A DNA stretch of 63,344 bases from Ochromonas danica (taxonomy: Eukaryota > Sar > Chrysophyceae > Chromulinales > Chromulinaceae), in NCBI GenBank assembly GCA_015146655.1, contig VKHL01000160.1, forward strand, positions 1 to 63,344, given 5' to 3'. Below, in pieces: positions 33,312-41,774 of the stretch. The translations under genes and the position numbers were made by a program. The notes below the pieces were generated by a model, which made no database searches, was not told the origin of the DNA, and saw only the letters and a list, made by a program, of their open reading frames with translations. The first letter of the stretch is position 1. Each line of letters opens with the position of its first letter.

Positions 33312-35331
33312 ATGACCAACTTGGCCAACACACTCGAAGGCAAGGCGAAGAGCGCCCTTAGCGCCGTGATCAACAAGTGTGAAAGACAGTCTTCCTTTCT
33401 CTACTACGAGGAGGTGATCCAGGAGCTGCTTGAGAGGAGAGTCTGCGATCCACACGATCCTCGTCTCGTGCTGCCCTCCCTGCACGCCTTGCCGCTGTTG
33501 AGACACATCTACGAGGTCAATGTTAAGGTGAGAACTGCAGCTGCAGCCACCGTCTGTCTTCGTTGCTCTGACTTCACTCTCTGTCTCTAAGGTGCACTGC
33601 CGCCTGCAGGCCTTCCTCGCTGTTCACGCGGTGGTCAGCTTGAGAGACCTCGAGGCCTCCCTTCTCCAGACACTTCTATGCGAAAGAGTGCCGAGAATGG
33701 CTGATCTGCTCCAAGCCGATCGAGATCCCTTGGAGATTGACTTGGAAGGAGGAGGAGGAGGTGGTGGTGGAGGAGGAGAAGCGGTCGGCAAGTTTCGCGA
33801 TTTCGGCCTCGGCGATCTGAGAATGCACCCCTTGCTACGCTCGCTCTTTCAAGTGCCACCTCAGCGAAAGTTGTCAGCGCAGGACTGTCTCGGCCATCTC
33901 GTGGACTTCCTCGCTCTGCCCCCTCAAGGAGGATCCACTCGACTGGAGCACTTCGAGCACTACCTCAGCACTACCTACAGTGTCGAGGGGGTGGGTGAAC
34001 TGGGACTCTATATCTCTCGTCAGGGCTGGGCTGACCTCCTGCGCTCGCTGAAGGAAGCTGTCCGTGCCAGACAGAAGCAAGAAGCCGCGCTATTGGGGCG
34101 ATTGCTGAGAGACAACAACTACCACTACAGCGACAACTACTACAGCACCAACAACAATAGCACCACCAATAGCAGCAGCAGCAGCGGCTCTCACCATGTG
34201 GCCACCACTCATGATGGTGTCCAAGCTGCCCGCGTCTCGCCTAAGAAGGCTTGTAGGGCTTTCCGCGTGACGTTGAAGATGTCCGAAGCGCTGAAAGCTC
34301 GTGGTCTGGATCGCTGGCTGGCAGTTCTGGCGGAGAGATGCTGTGCGGAGGAGAAGAAGCCCTCCATGGCCAAGCTGAGGTCTGCAGTGCAGCAAGTCTT
34401 CTTGGAGGCCTTGAAAGAGCGCAGGGGCTCTAACTCTGTTTCTGTTGACTATACGAGAGGTGTGGTGGGGTCTAAGCGGAGGAGAGCTGCTGACTCTGAC
34501 TCTCTTCATAATACCTCTCAACCTACCTCCACTACCTCTAACACTACCTCTAACACTACCTCTAACACTACCTCTAGCACTACCTCACTGCTGGAGGGAC
34601 TAGTCGAAGCTGCTGCAGAGTATTCGTTTCTCCATCTTGGCAGCAGTAAACAAGTTCAGAAGCGCTTCGAGGTCTGCGAGAAGGCTGTGGTATCCCAGGA
34701 GGATGACGAGCAGCTCTATGTCTGGCTCTCCTCCTCCTCCTCCTCCTCAGCAGTCGTTGACCGTGCTCCTCCTGAAGCTACGCTACCGACTCCTTCATCT
34801 GAGAAGGGGTGCTCCCCTAAGGCGCTATTCGAAAGCAGGCTGGCTGTTGGGCCTCAAGCCGCCTCGAGCGATCTCATGGAGACGATAGAGTTTGACCGCC
34901 TCGCGGCTGTCCTCGCCGCCTTCCCGCCTCCTCCGCAATTCTCCGCTGAGGCTGCGGGCAGATATGGCGAAGATCTGGTGAGCCGCTTTCTCTCCTTCTC
35001 ATTGCCAACGACCACTGAGGTGGAGTGGGTCAATGCTCGCGAGGAAAGCTCTGCTGCCTACGATGTGGTGCTGAGGGAGGCCGCGCGGACCACTTTCATT
35101 GAAGTCAAGACGTCGCGCTTCCAAGACAAGAACGTGTTTGAGCTGAGTTGGAATGAGTGGCAGTTCGCCTTGTCTGTCTCTTCTAGAGGCAGCCAGGCCA
35201 TGCGCTACCATCTCTATCGAGTGGTGGGCGTGGCGTCTGCACCTCAAGACAGGGCGATCTCTATTGTAATTCTGAAAGACATTGTGGCGTTAGTGCAAGC
35301 GGGAATAGTGAAGTTGTGTCTAGCCACCTAG
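33312..35331 (+). CDS. NO VEIN-like protein with C-terminal DUF3883 nuclease-like domain (651 aa)
   Basis: Exons 33312-33527 and 33592-35331 (intron 64 nt). The C-terminal 150 residues show AAGRYGEDLVSRFL, SAAYDVVL and TFIEVKTSR. These are the Glu, Asp and Glu-x-Lys positions of a PD-(D/E)xK nuclease-like fold, as in DUF3883 (plant NO VEIN). The N-terminal half is helical, with poly-Gly, Asn/Ser/Thr and poly-Ser low-complexity inserts. A nuclear nucleic-acid-related role is possible, but whether it cuts DNA is unknown. Codons for the NTTS repeats (34520-34585) contain the same CACTACCTCT word seen in the 28.97 kb minisatellite. Confidence 0.75.
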
Positions 35332-35533
35332 TTTAGCTTGTTGAAGTGATTTAATCTATAGTCTAGCTAGCAGCTAAACTAACTTATCCTTGTGATGATT
35401 ATTTCGTCTTGTTTTGTTTTCATCATTGCTATTGCTTTGCTGATAAAGAGAGATGATTCGTCGTTCATTACAGGATCACTATTTTGTTGTTATTTTCTTT
35501 TGGCTATTGTATGACCATTGGTATGAGACTATA

Positions 35534-35599
35534 CTATGCTATGCTATGCTATGCTATGCTATGCTATGCTATGCTATGCTATGCTATGCTATGCTATGC
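35534..35599. repeat. (CTATG)13 microsatellite
   Basis: Sixty-six bases of perfect pentanucleotide repeat. Confidence 0.97.
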
Positions 35600-35723
35600 A
35601 TGCCACGACTGGTCTCAATGCTATTTATTCCAGACCGAACAACAAGAATCTTGAAGGAGATCTATCTGACTCCATCCATCCACAGGTTTCTGTTTTATAT
35701 GCACAGGTTTCACAGGTGAAGTG

Positions 35724-35724
<1 letters not shown>

Positions 35725-35800
<76 letters not shown>
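35725..35800. repeat. (GATT)19 microsatellite
   Basis: Nineteen perfect tetranucleotide copies, ending at the start of the decayed coding-like tract. Confidence 0.97.
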
Positions 35801-35804
35801 CTCA

Positions 35805-36397
35805 TTTTCTTTTAGCGAAGAGTCGTGGCATTGCTACAAAATACGAAAATCCCCATAAGTTGTTTCAAGTTAGTGATGAACGGATTAGGGTTGAATGCAA
35901 AGTTACTTGTTCTTTATTGCTGACGCGCTTTGTGATGGAGGAGCTGCAGGGGAATTGGCATTGCCCGCTCGAAAGATTGTGCAGTTAGGCTTGCAACCGT
36001 TTGATCGATATAATAGCAAAGGTTCCACTAACAATGCGAAGAAGAGCTACAAATTTACTCCGGCCGTATTGGTTGAAATAAAGTTATTAGAGACGATGGT
36101 ACTGAGGAATCTCGATCGGAGAATCTAACTGCTAGTTGCCATGCTGAGGAATACGACGAGGAAGTGCTCTTCTTCCCACGCTGGACCAGAGAAAACTTAG
36201 TTATGTTTCATCGAGTTCACAAGATACACCAGCAATTATAAAAGTCAAGACCACCTGTGTTGCATCGGCTAAACGATCCTGCTAAAGTGAATGATCGTGT
36301 TGTCTTGGGCAATGTGGCACTTCGTAGGTTGCGTGTTCATGCCAATTTCGAGAATGGGGTGTTAGAAATCGAAGAAGAAGTCGAATGTGAAGAATAG
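35805..36397 (+). pseudogene. Interrupted coding-like tract of unknown origin
   Basis: Coding-like segments occur in different frames. One runs from 35895 to 36128 (KKSYKFTPAVLVEIKLLE). A second overlaps and continues to a TAG at 36395-36397, broken by a TAA near 36238 (FFPRWTRENLVMFHRVHKIH, then VVLGNVALRRLRVHANF). Base composition is more AT-rich than the neighbouring genes. It could be a dead gene or mobile-element remnant, or a gene with unrecognised introns. No family was recognised. Confidence 0.35.
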
Positions 36398-36531
36398 GAC
36401 GATTCCAATTATGAATTTTATTCTTCAAATGTAATTGATCATGTTCCAATTAGTCAAATTCTTATTAAAACTTAAATAAAGTCAAACAAGATAACAGTTA
36501 CTAGTATAGTAGTACTACGTAGTATATCGAA

Positions 36532-36623
36532 AGAGAATGACGATGACAGAGGGCACGTAGGACTGCAGCACCAATATGAAAGCATCCAGCTCTGTCTTCT
36601 GTTTGAACTGCAGGTCGAGGAAG
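36532..36623 (-). pseudogene. Inverted 92-bp copy of the 3' end of the PH-like gene
   Basis: This segment is the reverse complement of 41326-41417 with one visible mismatch (TATGAAAGC against TATAAAAGC). It matches up to the first base of the source gene's stop codon, then diverges, so the copy lacks the stop. It has no upstream exon or start and is a gene fragment. Confidence 0.9.
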
Positions 36624-37038
36624 GAGCTACTACTACTGACAGGAGGAGGCCTTGAGATGCGAGTAGGATGCGTCAGACGAGACAACTACTGCCGTCCATT
36701 GAATACAGTTTTGGTTTGGTATAGCAATTCGCCACATTCTGTGAGTATGGCATGACGATTGTTTCTCCAAGAGTGGCGTTATGGCCTCGTCCAATATGGC
36801 TCTTCATGTGCTCTAGCAATTTCTCGCAATCTATAGAATTTTGCACAATTTCAAGATCACCATTGTATTACAGTATTACTGTTGAAATATCAATGATGGT
36901 GGGGAATGTCAAGACAGCAGGAAGCAGAACTCGATATTTGTAAAAGTCTATTTTGCTGTCTGAGGCAGGCCAGGCTGTGTGGCCGAGGCTGTGTGGCCAG
37001 TGAAAGAGACTGTCTGGCCATATATCGCAACAAAAGAG

Positions 37039-37598
37039 ATGTCTTCCGCTCTGGTCTGGGAACTCGTCAAGAACAACAACGCCTTTCTCTTGAAGAATGG
37101 CCGCGTGAATGCCTACAACCGCTCTGGCTTCATCGCCTTGTCCAAGGAGGCTGGCAACCTTCTCAATGTCAGCAGCGCCAAGTACAGCGGCCTGGCCAAC
37201 GAGAACACTGTGGACATCTCCGCCGACCTCACCCTCAGCAAGAAGGTGAGCTCACTTCTGTCATTTATTTAGAACTAGTCTAGCTGATCCACCTATTGAT
37301 TCTTCATTTATTGTGGCCCCTGTCTTGTCTTATCTTAACTTATCTTGTCTTGTGCTGCCTTGTCTCTGTTCTCCTTCAGACCGGTGTTTTCAACAAGCCT
37401 GTCAAGGCCTTGGCCCAGGAGAAGCTCGTCCTTCACAAGACCAAGGGCCTCAAGAAGGTCGCCGAGTCCGTGACTGGCTACCGCTCTGACCTGCTCTCTG
37501 CCGCTAAGATCAGATTCGGCAAGGTCGCCAAGGACCTCGCTGTGCGCAAGGGCTACTCGAAGAAGGTCGCCAAGAGCACAAGACGCAGCAAGCTCTAA
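37039..37598 (+). CDS. RPL28: Large-subunit ribosomal protein eL28 (141 aa)
   Basis: Exons 37039-37245 and 37380-37598 (intron 134 nt, with a C/T-rich tract before TTCAG). The start at 37039 gives [19 protein letters not shown], matching the eL28 N-terminus; upstream in-frame sequence is leader. Further eL28 marks are [14 protein letters not shown] and the basic C-terminus ([18 protein letters not shown]). It is a eukaryote-specific protein of the 60S subunit. A possible AATAAA signal lies at 37750-37755. Confidence 0.88.
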
Positions 37599-38138
37599 GG
37601 TAGCACATGTTGCTCGTCTCTGGCGCTCATCTTCCTCAGAGGAGGGGCGACTGGGATGTCATTGTGTAATTGCTTAAGTCTCTCGTTGCGACATCTCCAA
37701 TTGTCTGCATTGCTTGCCCTCGTGTTATGACTTGTTTGGCCTGTGCGCAAATAAAGGCTGCAGCTATCATGTGCTTGTTGAGATTGATTTGCTTCCTTAT
37801 TGGGTTAGCTCGGCCAGTAAAATCCATCCACACTAGAGCCTGTTGCCATTGCCATCCAGTCAATGATTAGTCCATCCTTATGTACATGTTGTATGTGCAG
37901 CCAAGACATGTACACATACATCATGCTTGGTCTTTGCCTCTCTTGTAAACTTGGAGTTTAAAGTCTGTAAATGCGACTTTTCCACTTCAGTTTCCAACTT
38001 CCAACAGTCCAGCAATTGTTGCGGTGCAGTCTGTAGATACTGTATCTACAAGTAGTGACGGCAGACAGTAACTAGTCTGTACTGTTGTTGGTCAGACTAT
38101 TCAGGCAGTCAGTCAGACAGTCACTTGATGCGCAGGGG
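37599..38138. other. 3' region of eL28 and promoter of the next gene
   Basis: AATAAA at 37750-37755 may be the poly(A) signal. The right part has short CAGTCAGTCAGACAGTC repeats just before the next start. No gene seen. Confidence 0.35.
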
Positions 38139-39272
38139 ATGGAGCCCCAGCGGCTGCTATTGGGCTTGCTATACTGCACTATCTATCTAGCGTCACACCT
38201 TCTGGGACTAGCCGCGGAGCCAGTGACTCGTGGTTTCTCCCTGCTGGTCGCCTGGATCTTGCTTGGCCAGCTGCTGCTCGCTAGCCAAGACAAGGACAAG
38301 CAGGCGCTCAGGATCCTCTCGTGGGTGGTTTGGGTGGGAGCTTTAGTGGGAGTGGGTCTGTGGCGTGGTGTCGAGGCTCTGAATGCCTACGCCTGGCTAG
38401 CTCCAGCGCTCTCTCTGCCGTGGATGGCCGCGGAGGTCTGGACCGCCTTGCACTTCTTCGACTCGCTGCGGAGAGGCGCAGTTGTGAGCTGTGTGGGGAG
38501 GGACGGAGAGGCTCGTCGAGGCTCTTGGCTGGCGGCCGCTGCCTGTCTGCTGCTCTACTGCGCGGCGCTCTACTGGCAGATGACCGTTAGTCACTCTCTC
38601 GCGGACAAATACCCTCGCCTACACCTCGCCATTGCCATCGTGCAGGCTTGGTCCTGGCTGGTGGGACTCGTTGGGCTAGTCAGCGGGCTAAGCGCGGGCC
38701 TGCTGCTACCCGCGTCTGTCTGCGTGGTCTCCTCCCTCTACACCTCCTTCGCACTCCACAGAACTACCGCTACCTTCTTCGGACCTCTCCTTGTTACTGC
38801 GCTTGTTCTCTCTTACGAAACCATCCCGAATCATTTCTATAGCACGATCACTCCAAGATGGTGCAGGAGGAGGAGGAGGAGGAGGAGAGGTAGTGGTAAG
38901 AAGGGCGAAGAGGATGAGGGAGCGCCTGCTAGCAGGGAGAAGGAGAGGGAGAGGGACGAGTATGGCGCGGAGGGCCTTCCGCTGCTTCACTCTTCTTCTG
39001 CCGCCGAGAGCGAGCAGGGCGGACGACTGGACGGCAAGCTACATCTCCTCCTCCTGCTAACAGCCAACGGCTACTTCCTTCAGCTGACTGACCCTCTGGG
39101 CCTAATGCTTTGCTTCTACGCTTCTCTAGTATGGATAGTGTATAGTTGTTTCCTCGTCGTTCGCTATTTGCACCGCCGTCGTTACTCGTATTGGTTTAGA
39201 TACCATTACTACCGCCTTCCTCCTCCTCCTCCTGCGACATGTCCTACACGAGGAGATGTCCTTGAAGTGTAA
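38139..39272 (+). CDS. Multi-pass membrane protein of unknown family (377 aa)
   Basis: The first ATG of the frame is at 38139. Nine or so hydrophobic helices are visible (LLLGLLYCTIYLASHLLG; GFSLLVAWILLGQLLLA; ILSWVVWVGALVGVGLW; AWSWLVGLVGLVSGLSAGLL; and two near the end). A charged cytosol-like loop of about 60 residues with eight consecutive Arg and a Lys/Glu stretch splits the bundle. The SLYTSFALHRTTATFFGPLL segment looks conserved, but I could not assign the family. Likely an integral membrane protein of an inner membrane or the surface. Confidence 0.65.
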   Translation: MEPQRLLLGLLYCTIYLASHLLGLAAEPVTRGFSLLVAWILLGQLLLASQDKDKQALRILSWVVWVGALVGVGLWRGVEALNAYAWLAPALSLPWMAAEVWTALHFFDSLRRGAVVSCVGRDGEARRGSWLAAAACLLLYCAALYWQMTVSHSLADKYPRLHLAIAIVQAWSWLVGLVGLVSGLSAGLLLPASVCVVSSLYTSFALHRTTATFFGPLLVTALVLSYETIPNHFYSTITPRWCRRRRRRRRGSGKKGEEDEGAPASREKERERDEYGAEGLPLLHSSSAAESEQGGRLDGKLHLLLLLTANGYFLQLTDPLGLMLCFYASLVWIVYSCFLVVRYLHRRRYSYWFRYHYYRLPPPPPATCPTRGDVLEV

Positions 39273-39561
39273 TTTTTGTTTGTATAGGTACTTGTATATA
39301 TTAAGTTTGGTGAATGAACTTTATCCAGATCAGTTAGTTACCTACTCCATCTACATAGCTAGGCTGCAGTATATCTATCAAGTCTGGGCTGGCTATTTGG
39401 AGGCCTGGATAGGAATTCTGGATTTTCGGATTTTCGGAACAGCCCCTCACCATCTTCACTCTTCTCAAGATGGTCGCTTGACTTGTTTTTTGAAGCGAAA
39501 AGTCGTTTTTCAGTCCCGGATCGAATCCCAATCCAACCTCAAGAGATCAGAATCGAATACC

Positions 39562-40620
39562 ATGGCAACCTTTATTGGAAAAGTGAGAGACAGTCTCGAG
39601 GAAGCCAATGCAGAGGGAAAGTTTGTTCGCACTGCTTCTGGCTACCGCGAAGTGATTGGCTCCCAGGCCTTCCCAGTGGAGGCGCAGCGGTACCACCTCT
39701 ACATCTCTCTGGCCTGCCCCTGGGCCAACCGCTGTCTCGCCATGTTGAAGCTGAAGGGTCTAGAGGACATCATAGGAGTTACTGTGGTGCACCCGGTGTG
39801 GCAGCGCACGCGGCCTGAACTCCCCGAGGACAGCCACTGCGGCTGGGCATTCTACGACTCCGCCTCGCAGGAGAAGTGGTCCAACCCCAAGGGAATGGGA
39901 TCATTCGCCCCTCAGAAGTGCACCCTCGACCCCGACAGTTCCTTGCGCTTTGTGCGCGACCTCTACGAGCGCAGCGAGGACCGCATCGGCAAGTACTCCG
40001 TGCCTGTGCTGTGGGACAAGAAGCGGCAGATCATCGTGAACAACGAGAGCTCCGAGATTGTGCGCATGTTCAACTCAGTCTTTTCAGACTACGCCAGAGG
40101 CCCCTTTGCCGGACATGACTTCTACCCTGCGGAGTTGCGGGAGGAGGTGGATGCTGTGAATGACTGGGTCTACACGGACATCAACGACGGTGTCTACAAG
40201 TGTGGGTTCGCTCGGTCCCAGCAGGCCTATGATGAAGCAGTCGAGCGGCTCTATGCAGCACTCGACCGCGTGGAGTCCATTCTGTCCAAGCAGCGTTACC
40301 TCGTGGGAGACGGCCAGGTGCTGACAGAGGCAGACCTTCGCCTCTTCATGACCCTCGTGCGCTTTGATGAGGTCTATGTTGTGTATTTCAAGTGCAACAA
40401 GAGTCGTGTGGCAGACTATGAAAACATCCATCAATACCTGCGGGAGATGTACCAGCTGCCCAACATGGCGGACGCCATCGACATGGATCACATCAAGATG
40501 CACTACTATGCCTCGCACCCCCTCCTCAACGCCTACGCTATTATTCCTAAGGGTCCTGACGTGTTGGCTGACCTGAAGTTGTCTCACGATCGCAATGAGC
40601 GCTTTCCATTGCAGAAGTAA
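39562..40620 (+). CDS. Glutathionyl-hydroquinone reductase (Xi-class GST, 352 aa)
   Basis: A single exon starting in a good context (ACCATGGC). The N-terminal thioredoxin-like domain has the Xi-class motif SLACPWANRC with the catalytic Cys52, and VVHPVW. The C-terminal helical domain has VDAVNDWVYTDINDGVYKCG and LTEADLRLFMTLVRFD. These features define enzymes that reduce glutathionyl-hydroquinones with glutathione (bacterial YqjG/PcpF, yeast Ecm4). No targeting peptide is seen, so it is probably cytosolic. Length is slightly above the usual 310-330. Confidence 0.92.
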   Translation: MATFIGKVRDSLEEANAEGKFVRTASGYREVIGSQAFPVEAQRYHLYISLACPWANRCLAMLKLKGLEDIIGVTVVHPVWQRTRPELPEDSHCGWAFYDSASQEKWSNPKGMGSFAPQKCTLDPDSSLRFVRDLYERSEDRIGKYSVPVLWDKKRQIIVNNESSEIVRMFNSVFSDYARGPFAGHDFYPAELREEVDAVNDWVYTDINDGVYKCGFARSQQAYDEAVERLYAALDRVESILSKQRYLVGDGQVLTEADLRLFMTLVRFDEVYVVYFKCNKSRVADYENIHQYLREMYQLPNMADAIDMDHIKMHYYASHPLLNAYAIIPKGPDVLADLKLSHDRNERFPLQK

Positions 40621-40870
40621 TTCCATTAATTTATATTATTGACTTCATTGTAAGCTTATAACACTTTTAACCATGATTTTCGGGGTTTTGATTTCCATCC
40701 CCCAAGCAGACGCAGTGTAAAACCGCACAATTCGTGGTTAAAAATCGTTTTCTGCCATCACACAGCATACAGCAAGAGCAGGCAGCAACAGACCCTCACA
40801 CGCTCCTTGTCTGCTCTGCTCTGCTCTGCTCGCTCTTCGCCAAGAGAGAAAATCATCAATCTCGCCAAAA

Positions 40871-41419
40871 ATGTTCGCCGAGAGTTTTAATTCGCCCATG
40901 GTGCGATGGCACTACTGCAGCGCAAGGCAGCAGGCTTTATCCTTCTTGCTGACCATCGGGGCCAAAGCGCTCGTTATGACAGAGGCGGTGGACTTGCAGC
41001 CTGCCTCCAACAAACTCGCGGGGATCAACGAAGAGGCTCAGATGCGCAAAGTGATCGTCTCTCAAGAGCGCGTTCGTTCTCTGCGCCGCAACATTGTCGA
41101 GAAAGTTCCTCTTCGAGTGTGCAAACAGGCGCGCAACGGAGAGATTCGGCCCATCGAGGTCGTGGTCAAGTCGGAGGGCCGTAAGCACACCTTCCTGGAG
41201 TGGAGGTCGAAGCTAAACTATCAGAAGCGCTTCGAGGTGGAGGAGGAGACCATCATCAACTGTCGCCTGGACCAGCGCGGCCTTCCGCCCGACGCCTGCC
41301 TCGCTCGCTTCAAGAACAGTCGACGCTTCCTCGACCTGCAGTTCAAACAGAAGACAGAGCTGGATGCTTTTATATTGGTGCTGCAGTCCTACGTGCCCTC
41401 TGTCATCGTCATTCTCTGA
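40871..41419 (+). CDS. Small PH-like protein (182 aa)
   Basis: A single open frame. The C-terminal half (KHTFLEWRSKLNYQKRFEVE through FILVLQSYVP) alternates short strands and ends in an amphipathic helix, which resembles a pleckstrin-homology fold; this is tentative. The start is uncertain: ATG 40871 gives an N-terminal extension of 35 residues, while ATG 40976 (MTEAVDLQPASN) would omit it. An inverted copy of the last 92 bp before the stop lies at 36.5 kb. Confidence 0.6.
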   Translation: MFAESFNSPMVRWHYCSARQQALSFLLTIGAKALVMTEAVDLQPASNKLAGINEEAQMRKVIVSQERVRSLRRNIVEKVPLRVCKQARNGEIRPIEVVVKSEGRKHTFLEWRSKLNYQKRFEVEEETIINCRLDQRGLPPDACLARFKNSRRFLDLQFKQKTELDAFILVLQSYVPSVIVIL

Positions 41420-41774
41420 GCACCACCCGCTGCCTGCTATTCGAAAACCTTTTCGATTTGATTTGGATTTTCGATATTTTCTCTCAAGTTTTCAAATTCT
41501 AATCGTTTTGGACATTGCGCCACGCTTGCTGCATATTGTTTGGTTTGGGTGGGCTGATCCTCCCCTTTGCTGATGAGCAAGCGAAAACAACGAGAGACGA
41601 CCTCGATGGGGATAGTAGCTATTGTTGTTGTTGTAATTGTTGTTGTTGTTATTGTGGAACTAGCTGTTGTTGTGGTACTAGTTGTGGTGGTGGTAGTCTA
41701 ATGGGTATTGCCCGTATTGTATTGTTGTACTAATAAGTATTATCTCAGATCAGACTGAGGTACAAAGCCGCCAC
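41420..41774. other. Spacer with TTG-rich tract
   Basis: It contains a TTG/GTT-rich run (about 41622-41700) between convergent genes, plus GATTTTCGATATTTT near 41465. No gene seen. Confidence 0.4.

Larger units (their letters stand above)
35332..37038. other. 1.7-kb gene-poor stretch with microsatellites and decayed sequence
   Basis: This is the longest stretch without an intact gene. It holds the 3' region of the DUF3883 gene, two microsatellites, an interrupted coding-like tract (35805-36397), a 92-bp inverted copy of a downstream gene, and a coding-like minus-strand tract (about 36720-36945; GDLEIVQNSIDCEKLLEHM with an upstream in-frame stop). It ends in the leader of eL28. Confidence 0.5.

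Noticed and set aside
35895-36128. Intact small gene in the gene-poor island
   Set aside because: No start context, no recognisable domain, and the coding-like signal jumps to another frame that contains a stop.
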